A DNA stretch of 64,000 nucleotides, taken from the NCBI RefSeq assembly GCF_002873395.1, contig NZ_MCUV01000008.1:1-64000 (forward strand), read 5' to 3'. Positions 10,801-18,080 of this stretch are shown here, one piece after another (position 1 is the first letter of the stretch; each line of letters opens with the position of its first letter). The position numbers were made by a program, and so were the translations under genes. The DNA comes from Vibrio sp. 10N.286.49.B3. GTDB lineage: Bacteria; Pseudomonadota; Gammaproteobacteria; Enterobacterales; Vibrionaceae. The notes beneath the pieces are model-generated. The model was not told the DNA's origin. It made no database searches and worked only from the letters and a program-made list of their open reading frames with translations.

Positions 10801-10995
10801 GACATTGTTTTAGTGAAGGCTGAGGCGATTGATACTGAGTTCGGTAGTTTTAGTTTCACTATCCCTCTTGAAGGTGTTGCTCCAACTAATACATTGCCAG
10901 AGGGGCACTTTTATTCACTTCGAGCAACATTTACAGCCAGTGATGGCACTATGCACAGCCATGAAATTTATCCACTAAACTTTGTTGCTGACTAA
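7891..10995 (+). CDS. Giant secreted FG-GAP/VCBS, ASPIC-UnbV and Big2 protein
   Basis: A 1034-residue exported protein. Signal peptide about 1-27. An N-terminal beta domain (about 30-130) precedes VCBS/FG-GAP repeats with calcium-binding D-x-D/N-x-D/N-G loops (for example ADYDNDGDLD and GDFNKDGKLD), a 7-bladed-propeller signature. About residues 395-525 form an insertion shared only with the paralogue at 24760. More repeats follow, then an ASPIC/UnbV segment (VHFGLGDAEEIESIMVTWRNG, about 690-725), two Big2 immunoglobulin-like domains (about 745-910) and a roughly 120-residue C-terminal domain. No glycosidase motif is visible. The architecture fits polysaccharide binding or surface adhesion; function is unproven. 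ATG 7891 is preferred over the in-frame GTG at 7888 because GGGAAG is then well spaced. Confidence 0.85.
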   Translation: MKGYKKSVLTLSLFGFFCTLPVTSSANNTPFIVKPVSPVVFNKTIDSAVKRLVLELDNQGEYATLSVYAGEQLIVDNMNVPSKGKQTLSALVKFSDLGQVELKVKSLTSSLVIHSLTLESVEDLIIPHYEDISVKAGLDKISSLKYGGPSVADINNNGYYDFVVNNHNEESSKLYWNNGDGTVTKHHKDLSRWYMHDLHGTSFADYDNDGDLDLILAQGGGNGRNPSRNNFYHNNDGEFVLYTGDIGIERGARGRGSKWGDFNKDGKLDFVMINERGLYKETPQHHFYENVGEGKFELRSVDGIENETPERALITDLNNDGIDDIILYGHRDAMSVWRGNGDFTFTNITSQFPQALRDVKQISAVVDLDIDNNGRTDLYFARGNEFEHGRGEAPSVDFDPETKQFSIKPRPYFGKDQWQFTADGTLKLDNYYFLGQNGFRHKDYPIFLGKDKHATAVPSGGEFEFSAEDAQGWPDDINKSGVYFGHIGNGQWKAALVRKGDIFWAYKFNLTGVTSYDLEFTPENRNLRDFLIRNDGDKFVDVSEEWQIPRGGNAQGVTTGDFNNNGRQDLLVYRWGNVNHRISDLMLLNNNGRFEAVTMHGASDVGGPGYGDMGQAFDFDMNGRTDILSGSEFGEWYLYSNQTEGIGNYALVRVGYSPKDNIDSIGATVTVKTADGKWRKRVGSAGEIFSQSLLNIVHFGLGDAEEIESIMVTWRNGESVEFKDKSVNQQFYTDKLDPESLTIESEFEHIRENTGVALGLISHPLNSDASVVWSTSNNKVLTVNQSGVVSAVGQAGQSATITAKSKVTNLATTRAFELVDWYPNPIESIVLSDKETSFIVGETVSLNVAVNPAQPDDATLTWSSSDDGIATVTSHGLVSALSVGEVVITAQSAVNNTIKSTIKLTVEPNIEGFVRISGHDTYAQQPIVMNGTMTVKVDYHAGTENKVISADEGGLRIWLRHFQRKWLPQRDIVLVKAEAIDTEFGSFSFTIPLEGVAPTNTLPEGHFYSLRATFTASDGTMHSHEIYPLNFVAD

Positions 10996-11054
10996 ATTTA
11001 TGAGTTTGGAAGTGATGTAACGAGATATTAGTGTAGTAAAAACGGAGTTTGATA

Positions 11055-11091
11055 TTAAAGCCCGACCTTGAAAATCAAGGTCGGGCTTTAA
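11055..11091. terminator. Bidirectional terminator between convergent genes
   Basis: A 17-bp perfect stem (11055-11071 with 11075-11091) and an AAA loop, with A/T runs on both flanks, sits between the plus-strand giant protein and the minus-strand dehydrogenase operon. Confidence 0.9.
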
Positions 11092-11135
11092 TGATTGCTT
11101 TTGATGTTCTTATCTCACGTGTTATTTAGACTAAC

Positions 11136-12248
11136 TTAGTTAATCGTGATCACCTTTATACCTTCCATGCGAATATTGGTTTCGATTGCCTCGGTCAGTT
11201 CATCTAATGGAAACTCGTGAGTGACGAGTTTTTCTATGGGAAGGCCAGTACGCTTAATGCCCTTCATACATTCTATCGCATTTGGGTAATCTTCTGGACT
11301 GTATGCCCACGAGCCTACTAAGGTGATCTCTTTATTACAGATATCCAAATGAGGATTCATGGTTGCTTCGCCATTATTAACAAAGAAGCCAACCTCACAT
11401 ACACCACCACCACGCGCTACTAATTTAAGTGCGGTAGAGGCAGCAGCAGGCACCCCGGTACATTGGAACGCAAAGCTCGCACCGCGGCCGTTGGTCAGTG
11501 ATTTAACTTGTTCAACGATGCCAGCTGTATCATCAAAGTCCATAAAGTTAATCGTCTCTGTTGCCCCTAACTCCTTTGCCAGTTGCAGGCGAGATTCCTG
11601 ACCATCTATTGCAATGATCTTCTGCACTCCAAGTGTTCTAAGAACTGCGATAACAGATAGGCCAATAGGGCCAACCCCCTGAATAAGAACGGTAGAAGCA
11701 AAGTTGATTAACTGTGTGCTTTTTGCGCGCTCTACCGCGTGAACTGCGACCGCAATCGGTTCAATAAGAATGCGTTCTTTCAGGCTAAAATTTGATACGT
11801 TAAAGAAGGTTGACCCTGGTTTTAGGACAAGGTATTCACCAAACCAACCATTAAAACGGTTTTCAGGTTGGTCGCCCATCAGGCCATAGCAACCCATGTT
11901 TTCACAAAGATTGGTTCTGCCTGGGGTGTTTACACAAGGCTCACACTCGCCGCATGGGATGATGCTGGTAATAATTTTGCTGCCAAGTGCGACAGGGTTT
12001 CCTATTGTATCTGATGCAATATTACGACCTAATTTAACTATTTCGCCAGTACCCTCATGACCAAGAACTATCGGCATAATGCCAAATGGATCATTGCGGT
12101 ATTCATGGACATCGGTACCACAAACGCCACATCCTTCGATACGAACTAAGATTTCATCGTCCATGATGTTTGGGAGAGGATGTTCAATAAATTGAATTGT
12201 TTTGATGCCCTTAAGGACAGCAACCTTAGCCTTTTCTGGAATATACAT
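11136..12248 (-). CDS. Zinc-dependent medium-chain dehydrogenase, last gene of the orphan sugar operon
   Basis: An MDR-family alcohol/polyol dehydrogenase of 370 residues. Catalytic zinc ligands are seen in GVCGTDVHEY and GHEGTGE; the structural zinc loop is CGECEPC...C near residues 95-115; the nucleotide fold has GVGPIGLSVI. Relatives oxidise or reduce sugar alcohols, threonine or short aldehydes with NAD(P). The ATG at 12248 follows AAGGA; an in-frame GTG at 12302 has no RBS and would add 18 atypical residues. It is the fourth gene after kinase, isomerase and aldolase, where it could reduce or oxidise the aldehyde the aldolase releases, as FucO does in the fucose pathway. Substrate not determinable from sequence. 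Confidence 0.88.
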   Translation of the reverse strand: MYIPEKAKVAVLKGIKTIQFIEHPLPNIMDDEILVRIEGCGVCGTDVHEYRNDPFGIMPIVLGHEGTGEIVKLGRNIASDTIGNPVALGSKIITSIIPCGECEPCVNTPGRTNLCENMGCYGLMGDQPENRFNGWFGEYLVLKPGSTFFNVSNFSLKERILIEPIAVAVHAVERAKSTQLINFASTVLIQGVGPIGLSVIAVLRTLGVQKIIAIDGQESRLQLAKELGATETINFMDFDDTAGIVEQVKSLTNGRGASFAFQCTGVPAAASTALKLVARGGGVCEVGFFVNNGEATMNPHLDICNKEITLVGSWAYSPEDYPNAIECMKGIKRTGLPIEKLVTHEFPLDELTEAIETNIRMEGIKVITIN

Positions 12249-12398
12249 AATCGTTATTTTCCTTATGAAATTTAAAAAGAATACAGTTTCTCGCTCGAGC
12301 ACCTAATTAATTTGTGTCGAGTTGGCTGAATTTAGACATTAGGACCCTTAGTTACAGTGGAGAACTAAGGGCGGTATAACTGGACTGAATAACAATGT

Positions 12399-13238
12399 TT
12401 ATCGAATTGAATTCACCGCCTTTAGACGGTCTAAGACGACAGCTTGAACTTGAGGAATAACCTCTTTCATGATGACTGGTGGATAAGCCGAAGCGACATC
12501 TTTGGTTATTTTTGCGTGAGCTTCTTGCATGTAAGTGGTATGGACAATTGTACCAATGTTAATTTTGGCAATCCCCATGGTGATTGCTCTTTGAATATCT
12601 TCATCGGCAATCCCGGTTCCACCATGCAGTACCAGAGGGTTAGATACTGCATTGGCAATCTGTTGTAAGCGATCAAAATGAATTTTTGGTGTTGTTGGTG
12701 TAAAGCCATGAGCGGTACCGATACCAATTGCAACGATATCTGGACCAGCCTCTTCGCATAACGCCACAACGTCTGCTACTGATGCTAGGTAATCATCTTC
12801 ACTTTTTATGATGACATCTCGTCCCATAATTTTGCCAATTTCAGCTTCTACCGAGACACCAGCACTACGTGCGTAATCGACGACTTCTCGTGTCATTTTG
12901 ATGTTGGTCTTAAGGTCATAATGAGAACCGTCAATCATGACAGAATCGTAACCATCGTCGATTGCTTGCTTACATAGATCAACAGAAGTGCTGTGATCGA
13001 GGTGTAAGTAAATTTTTTGATTGGCTATACGTTCAAAACCATCCACCATTTTTCGACATAAGTACGTACCATTCAGCTCGGCAACAGGTGGGTACGTCAT
13101 TGCCATAAAGGGTAGGTCTAGCTCATTCGCTGCTAATGCAACAGCATGAAGATCATAAATATCATTAATATTAAAGCCCGCAAGACAGCGTTGTTCAGCA
13201 CGGTACTGGTTTAGTAACGTAGTTAAGTTTGTAGACAT
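12399..13238 (-). CDS. Class II ketose-(bis)phosphate aldolase
   Basis: A zinc aldolase of the fructose/tagatose-bisphosphate class (FbaA/GatY-KbaY type), 279 residues. Visible motifs: LHLDHS (zinc His and catalytic Asp, about 82-87), EAEIGKI (about 130), GIGTAHGF (about 173) and VLHGGTGI (about 205). It cleaves a ketose phosphate to DHAP and an aldehyde. It lies 27 bp downstream of the isomerase gene and 150 bp upstream of the dehydrogenase start. With a single PfkB kinase in the operon the natural substrate may be a ketose-1-phosphate rather than a 1,6-bisphosphate. Tagatose-1,6-bisphosphate is the main alternative, which would need a second phosphorylation encoded elsewhere. Confidence 0.88.
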   Translation of the reverse strand: MSTNLTTLLNQYRAEQRCLAGFNINDIYDLHAVALAANELDLPFMAMTYPPVAELNGTYLCRKMVDGFERIANQKIYLHLDHSTSVDLCKQAIDDGYDSVMIDGSHYDLKTNIKMTREVVDYARSAGVSVEAEIGKIMGRDVIIKSEDDYLASVADVVALCEEAGPDIVAIGIGTAHGFTPTTPKIHFDRLQQIANAVSNPLVLHGGTGIADEDIQRAITMGIAKINIGTIVHTTYMQEAHAKITKDVASAYPPVIMKEVIPQVQAVVLDRLKAVNSIR

Positions 13239-13265
13239 AATTCAATTCCAGAGTGTTTTGTAACG

Positions 13266-14780
13266 TTAAAAGTCAAGTTTCTTTGGTAGACCGCGCCCCG
13301 TCGTTTGGGCGGCTGTTGCAGGCAGTTCATTGATACCAGCCCAATAGTTAAATTCACGTAGGTCTTCAAGAAGGTGACCTCGAGCAACAACCCAGTGATG
13401 ATCCATTCCGTGATTCATGATGGAGCTGGCGACAGATTTAGAGTTAAGTTCTGTTGGGACAACCTCGCCATAGCAACCTCTATAGCGCATTGGTGATTCA
13501 ACGAGATTTCCTTCAAATGAGAAGACGGTTGATGCATGAGGATATTGATATTTAGCGATGGTAACTGGGCCTGTTTCTTGTAAAAATTCGAACAACATGC
13601 CGTAGGAAGTTTCTGGATCGTAATTGTCCAGTATGCTGTGATTTCGTATTTCAAGCTGACATCCGCTACGCATTAACTTGGTTGATGTACCGCCACAGTG
13701 CCACATGCCAATTTTATTTTCACTATGATTGACGAATGAAAAATCCATGAGTGTCGGCAAGCCTTCGCCTACCGTAATTTCATTTAATATGGTCATGGTA
13801 AGTAAAGCACCCATGTCCGATTCATCGGCAACAGGGAGCCCAAGATCTTGTACTAATGAGCCTGCGCCATCGCCTGATATACCGTAGTTATCAAATAGCT
13901 CTGGCCAGTTTTTCAAAGCTACGCCGATGTAACCTTCTTTGTTTGCATAGTCGGCTATAGCCAAAGCCAGTCGAACCGACTTCTTCAATTCACCGTGCTT
14001 TACATCGCACTTATATACTTTGGGCGAATTCACCAGTTTATCGACTAATGGGTTCAATATGTCATCGTTGTATTTGGCTTCGCCATGTAGCCAAATAGTA
14101 TGCATATCAATGCGTTCTACCGCTAAACCAAAATGTTTGGCAATCGACATTTCGTTGAGCTCACAATCATAGAATCCAGGAACACGCATCCCACCCACCA
14201 TCAGCAATTTGGCGTGTTTTAGACGTGCTTTTGCGGATGTGGTGCGAATAAAGCGACCTAATGATTCGTTTAGGCTGTCTGCACCAGGTTCTTCAAATAT
14301 CCAAGAATATTGAACTTCCATTGATGAAAGATTATTCAGCAAAAAATTTTGTCCGCACAAGCGGTTTGCAGTCAAACTTCCACCTGTGGTTTCTGTATGG
14401 GACCAACTCAATATAGGCACATTGTGGTCGGCTAACCAGAGTGCTAATGCGAGAGCCAAATCGCCTTGTATGTAAGAAGCTTGATAGATGATAAGCGCCT
14501 TCATACCTTGAGCGTAGTAACTTTCTAGGAGCGCTAGCATCTCTTCCTTAGTTTGAATCGGCTCTTCTTCGGCAAGCATAGAGTTATACTGGGAAAACAC
14601 TCCCGTGACATCAGACACTGCTTGTTTATAAGACTGTTTGGCTTTTGCCCAATCAAAATGCAGTTCGAAACCAATGCCAATGAATCCTACAGGTACATTG
14701 CTGTAGTTAGCTTTAGGTGCAATTAGGGATTTCATTTCTTGTTCAAGCAATCCAGCACGAAGCGGAAAATTAGTCGTCAT
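13266..14780 (-). CDS. Sugar isomerase of the L-fucose/L-arabinose isomerase superfamily
   Basis: A 504-residue cytoplasmic protein related to FucI/AraA-type aldose-ketose isomerases, which are Mn-dependent. Supporting features are its length, the N-terminal Rossmann-like segments (VGFIGIGFELHFDW; ALIIYQASYIQGD), a central acidic region (SDMGALLTMTILNEITVGEGLPTLMD, in part) and conserved His-containing segments (IGMWHCGGTST; NHGMDHHWVVARGH). Active-site Glu/Asp/His positions are plausible but could not be aligned without a reference. It lies 12 bp downstream of the PfkB kinase gene. Expected reaction: aldose to ketose before phosphorylation. Candidate sugars from red algae are D- or L-galactose or L-fucose; none is proven. 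Confidence 0.8.
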   Translation of the reverse strand: MTTNFPLRAGLLEQEMKSLIAPKANYSNVPVGFIGIGFELHFDWAKAKQSYKQAVSDVTGVFSQYNSMLAEEEPIQTKEEMLALLESYYAQGMKALIIYQASYIQGDLALALALWLADHNVPILSWSHTETTGGSLTANRLCGQNFLLNNLSSMEVQYSWIFEEPGADSLNESLGRFIRTTSAKARLKHAKLLMVGGMRVPGFYDCELNEMSIAKHFGLAVERIDMHTIWLHGEAKYNDDILNPLVDKLVNSPKVYKCDVKHGELKKSVRLALAIADYANKEGYIGVALKNWPELFDNYGISGDGAGSLVQDLGLPVADESDMGALLTMTILNEITVGEGLPTLMDFSFVNHSENKIGMWHCGGTSTKLMRSGCQLEIRNHSILDNYDPETSYGMLFEFLQETGPVTIAKYQYPHASTVFSFEGNLVESPMRYRGCYGEVVPTELNSKSVASSIMNHGMDHHWVVARGHLLEDLREFNYWAGINELPATAAQTTGRGLPKKLDF

Positions 14781-14792
14781 TAGGTTTACCTG

Positions 14793-15698
14793 CTATTGAT
14801 AATTTTGGATAAAGGATTTAACTTCTGAAGGTGATGGAAAATATGTCCTGCCACCAAAATAGGTTGCAACGATAGCGGCAAACGCCGACGCAAAAACCAT
14901 TCTTTCGGCCAGTGTGTCACCTTGAATTAGACTGTAGGCATAAGCGGCATGATAGGCATCTCCACAGCCTGTGGTATCCACGACGGCTACCTCAAAACAT
15001 GGTTGGTGGATGATTTTACCTTCGTGTAGTGCCCAACTCCCATTTACTCCGTCAGTAATGACCAGTTGTGCATCACTTTGCTTACTGAGTGTATTGAGAC
15101 AGGCTTCGGGATCTTGTTTATTAGAGATATACTGTGCAGCTTCAAGTGGCAAAATAACGTGGCAACCTAACTTGAGCATGGTTTTAAGTTGGGTGAGGTT
15201 ACCGGCTTCCATATCAATGATAGAAGGTATACCTTTTTCTTTGGCTATTTCTAGCAAGGCGATATTACCTTCAACGTCATAGCCATCGACATACAACAGT
15301 TTTGTGTTATCTAGCCATGTAGGCTGGATATCTACCGCTGCAAGAGCTCGATAACCTTGAGTGGTATAGAAAACGGTCCTTTCACCTGATGCATCATCGA
15401 CTTGCACTAGTGCTGTCGCGGGTACCATATTAGGTTCACAGAGCATTAAACTAGTATCAACATTCCATCGATTTAACTCATTACGTGCAATACTGCTTTG
15501 TGCGTTATTACCTAGGTAACCTATAAATGCGGTACTTAACCCAAGCGTTGCCATACCACATGCCCCATTGCCAGCAGGTGCTCCTCCTTGAATGATAATA
15601 TTGTCTACTTTGTGTTTACTACCGTGATTGTATTGCTCAGGCAGTGTCACAAGCAGATCAATAACATTGAGACCTGAGACCAAAACATCAAATGTCAT
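14793..15698 (-). CDS. PfkB-family sugar kinase, first gene of the orphan operon
   Basis: A ribokinase/PfkB-fold kinase of 301 residues. The first signature (GGAPAGNGACGMATLG, about 35-50) binds sugar; the second (DTTGCGDAYHAAY, catalytic Asp247) is the ATP and anion-hole motif. It phosphorylates a sugar hydroxyl with ATP, here probably the ketose made by the next gene. It is divergent from the AraC regulator, with a 169-bp shared promoter region that lacks the TGGTnnACCA motif. This suggests AraC-type control separate from the rest of the island. Confidence 0.88.
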   Translation of the reverse strand: MTFDVLVSGLNVIDLLVTLPEQYNHGSKHKVDNIIIQGGAPAGNGACGMATLGLSTAFIGYLGNNAQSSIARNELNRWNVDTSLMLCEPNMVPATALVQVDDASGERTVFYTTQGYRALAAVDIQPTWLDNTKLLYVDGYDVEGNIALLEIAKEKGIPSIIDMEAGNLTQLKTMLKLGCHVILPLEAAQYISNKQDPEACLNTLSKQSDAQLVITDGVNGSWALHEGKIIHQPCFEVAVVDTTGCGDAYHAAYAYSLIQGDTLAERMVFASAFAAIVATYFGGRTYFPSPSEVKSFIQNYQ

Positions 15699-15867
15699 TT
15701 GATTGCTCCATCATAAGAATGTAAGTTGTTGGAATCAGATTACGAGAAATTCATGAGATAAGTTAAATACTCAATTAGGTCAATAGTGTACTATTTTACC
15801 TAGAGTTGTGTTTTTGGGGTGGTAATGTTGGAAAATAAGAACTTGATCATATTCTATGAGGGATACA

Positions 15868-16743
15868 ATGAGACCTATACTTGAACATGTACCCAACACG
15901 GAACTCCAGTCTCTGTATTTTAATCGTTACGAAAAGACCAGCTTTACGTTTCCTTGGCATTACCATCCGCAATGGGAACTTAATTATATTATTGAGGGAA
16001 CCGGCTCGGCTTATACGGGCAATACTATTCGCCATTTCGTTGCCAACGAATTAGCCTTGATTGCGCCAAACATCCCTCATTGTTGGAAAAGTAATGTAGG
16101 GGCAAAGAGTGGCGTGAAGTCGATATTTGTTCAATGGGATAATTGTTTCCTAGGTGATAACTGGCTAGAAAAACCAGAGTTTACGAGTATCAAAGCGATG
16201 TTTGATGGATGTCAATCAGGTTTGTCATTTAGTCGTGCAGATGCTTTTGGTGAGCGGATCATAGGGCTACAATTGAAAAGCCCATTTAGACGGATGGTAG
16301 GCTTTATTGATTTATTGCATGATCTGAGCATGCAAACAGAAGTTGTGCCATTAGGGCAAGGGAGCATGATTGCACCGACGATGGTAACGGACAAACGAAT
16401 TATTGCTATTTTGGATTATGTGAGTCAGCAGTACGCTCGAAAAATAACGGCGGAGAATATGGCATCTTTAACCAACATGACCCCAGTATCATTTAGTAAA
16501 TTTTTTACACGAACCTTTCAAAAAACATTTACACAGTTTCTTAATGAATACCGCATAAGTCAGGCTTGCAGTTTATTAATTTCGACTCGACTGACAGTAG
16601 AACAGATAGCTTATCAATGCGGGTATCAAAATATGTCGTTTTTTCATCGGCAGTTTAAGGTAATAAAAGATGGGGAAACACCGATTGCGTTTCGTGCATC
16701 CTATCTACAGGGTATTGATGAAGAGCCTGTAGATAGGACGTAG
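15868..16743 (+). CDS. AraC-family transcriptional regulator
   Basis: About 291 residues. The N-terminal cupin (HYHPQWELNYIIEG, about 29-42) is the presumed sugar sensor; two helix-turn-helix motifs fill the C-terminus (about 185-285, including FFTRTFQKTFTQFLNEYR and IAYQCGYQNMSFFHRQFK). ATG 15868 has GAGGG six bases upstream; an in-frame ATG at 15856 has none. It is divergent from the kinase-isomerase-aldolase-dehydrogenase operon and convergent with the GH16 gene, from which it is separated by 3 bp. It is probably the local activator of the orphan sugar operon. The last 45 bases of the gene contain a perfect 13-bp inverted repeat. Confidence 0.88.
   Translation: MRPILEHVPNTELQSLYFNRYEKTSFTFPWHYHPQWELNYIIEGTGSAYTGNTIRHFVANELALIAPNIPHCWKSNVGAKSGVKSIFVQWDNCFLGDNWLEKPEFTSIKAMFDGCQSGLSFSRADAFGERIIGLQLKSPFRRMVGFIDLLHDLSMQTEVVPLGQGSMIAPTMVTDKRIIAILDYVSQQYARKITAENMASLTNMTPVSFSKFFTRTFQKTFTQFLNEYRISQACSLLISTRLTVEQIAYQCGYQNMSFFHRQFKVIKDGETPIAFRASYLQGIDEEPVDRT
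16699..16738. terminator. Hairpin embedded in the 3' end of the araC-type gene
   Basis: TCCTATCTACAGG (16699-16711) and its exact reverse complement (16726-16738) flank a 14-nt loop, ending 3 bases before the stop codon. Because the convergent GH16 gene ends 3 bp further on, this coding-region hairpin may serve as the shared terminator for both strands. There is no long T tract. Confidence 0.5.
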
Positions 16744-16746
16744 TGA

Positions 16747-17991
16747 TTATCTTGTAACGGGCTTAAAGACACGAATCCAATCAACTAGCATGGTGTTTCG
16801 TCCAGAGGTGTCAGCAAGATCCTTATCGGTAGGGTTTGATGTCCACCAACTCTGTAATTCATTGTTAATTATAATATCCATTGGTTTGCTGAAACCCTGG
16901 CCATCTTGATAATTATAAGGGTCAATAACCGATGTTGGTGAGCGTTCACTTGCTTCCTTTAGATAGGAAAAGTTAAATTCGCCTCGCTCTTTTTTATAGA
17001 TATCAACAGCTTGATACCCCTTTCTATCTTCTGACAACTTCTTGTTGCCGTTTACTTTTGGGTAGCTGTAAGTCCACGTCCATTCACCACGATTAAACAT
17101 CTTCGTTGCAAAAGCATTATTGTAGACAACACGAACGAGTTCGCCGTTAATATAGTATTCAAAGTGGAAAGGGTTCACCCAGTTAACGCCAATTTGAATG
17201 TATTGACGCTCGCCATTGTTCCACGTGTAATCTCCCCAACTCGTGTGACCTTCTCGGTCGCCAAGCCACCAACTGTTGACATCTCTAGGTTGATAATCCG
17301 TAAATGGATCACGGATAAATGAATGATGGCTCAGGTGAATGTACTGTGAAAAATGACCATTGTTGTTGTCTTTTCCTGGGTACGCTTCAAGAATATCAAT
17401 TTCTTGTGTGTCATCAGGACTGAGTAGCCATACAGCGGTCGCGAGCGAAATATCGGCAAGACTGACACTTGCTTCCACAAAAACAGGGTATTCAACCTGA
17501 GTATTCGACGTGATACAGCCAGCGTTGACTCCCGGTTTTCCTTGCTTTTCTGTGCTCGGGTTTCGTGATAGATAGAATTCTAGGTTGCCATCTTGGACAC
17601 CAATATGATCGTGTTTCCAATAAGTGGCGCCAGGGCCATCCCAAGCATTATGGTAAAAGTTGTACCATTTACCGTCCCCAAAATCGGCACGCTCCGTGGT
17701 TCTCTCAAACGTGTATTTAAAATCATCTGAGACATGCGTTTGGGCTTGCCATTGTTGCTGCTCGCCTGCTGACGCAGGGACATCGAGTAACAAGTAGTCA
17801 CCAGACGTTGGATCGAGTCCAATCGCTTTGTAGCCGTTTTTGGACGCGGCAGTCAATTCGGTTATGCTGTTTGGACTAGGTTGTGGAGAGATGACGCGAT
17901 CATAGCCTGTCAATACAGGTTTCGTTGCTGTTGATGCACAACCGGTTAAAGCAATAGCGATCGATGTGATAATGAAGGTGTTATTTTTCAT
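16747..17991 (-). CDS. GH16 agarase/porphyranase-type lipoprotein (downstream copy)
   Basis: A glycoside hydrolase family 16 endo-enzyme, 414 residues. Lipobox LTGC at Cys18 predicts an outer-membrane lipoprotein. The retaining catalytic motif EIDILEAY places nucleophile Glu197, Asp199 and acid/base Glu202. A conserved HLSHHSFIRDPFTDYQPRD segment and many aromatic residues line the predicted cleft. It is very similar to the next gene upstream (18081-19337) throughout, so the pair arose by tandem duplication. The agar context favours beta-agarase, but GH16 agarases, porphyranases and carrageenases share this motif and cannot be separated by eye. Confidence 0.88.
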   Translation of the reverse strand: MKNNTFIITSIAIALTGCASTATKPVLTGYDRVISPQPSPNSITELTAASKNGYKAIGLDPTSGDYLLLDVPASAGEQQQWQAQTHVSDDFKYTFERTTERADFGDGKWYNFYHNAWDGPGATYWKHDHIGVQDGNLEFYLSRNPSTEKQGKPGVNAGCITSNTQVEYPVFVEASVSLADISLATAVWLLSPDDTQEIDILEAYPGKDNNNGHFSQYIHLSHHSFIRDPFTDYQPRDVNSWWLGDREGHTSWGDYTWNNGERQYIQIGVNWVNPFHFEYYINGELVRVVYNNAFATKMFNRGEWTWTYSYPKVNGNKKLSEDRKGYQAVDIYKKERGEFNFSYLKEASERSPTSVIDPYNYQDGQGFSKPMDIIINNELQSWWTSNPTDKDLADTSGRNTMLVDWIRVFKPVTR

Positions 17992-18029
17992 TGAGATTGC
18001 ATCCGTGATATCAAATCATAAACGAAAAA

Positions 18030-18063
18030 TGCCAAAGCTTTTTTTAAGTCTCAAGCTTTGGCA
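18030..18063 (-). terminator. Terminator after upstream GH16 gene
   Basis: An 11-bp stem (TGCCAAAGCTT, 18030-18040, with 18053-18063) is followed on the minus strand by a T5 run, in the 89-bp gap between the two GH16 genes. The downstream copy may therefore rely on readthrough or its own promoter. Confidence 0.75.
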
Positions 18064-18080
18064 AAGTGAATTTTTTTGTG

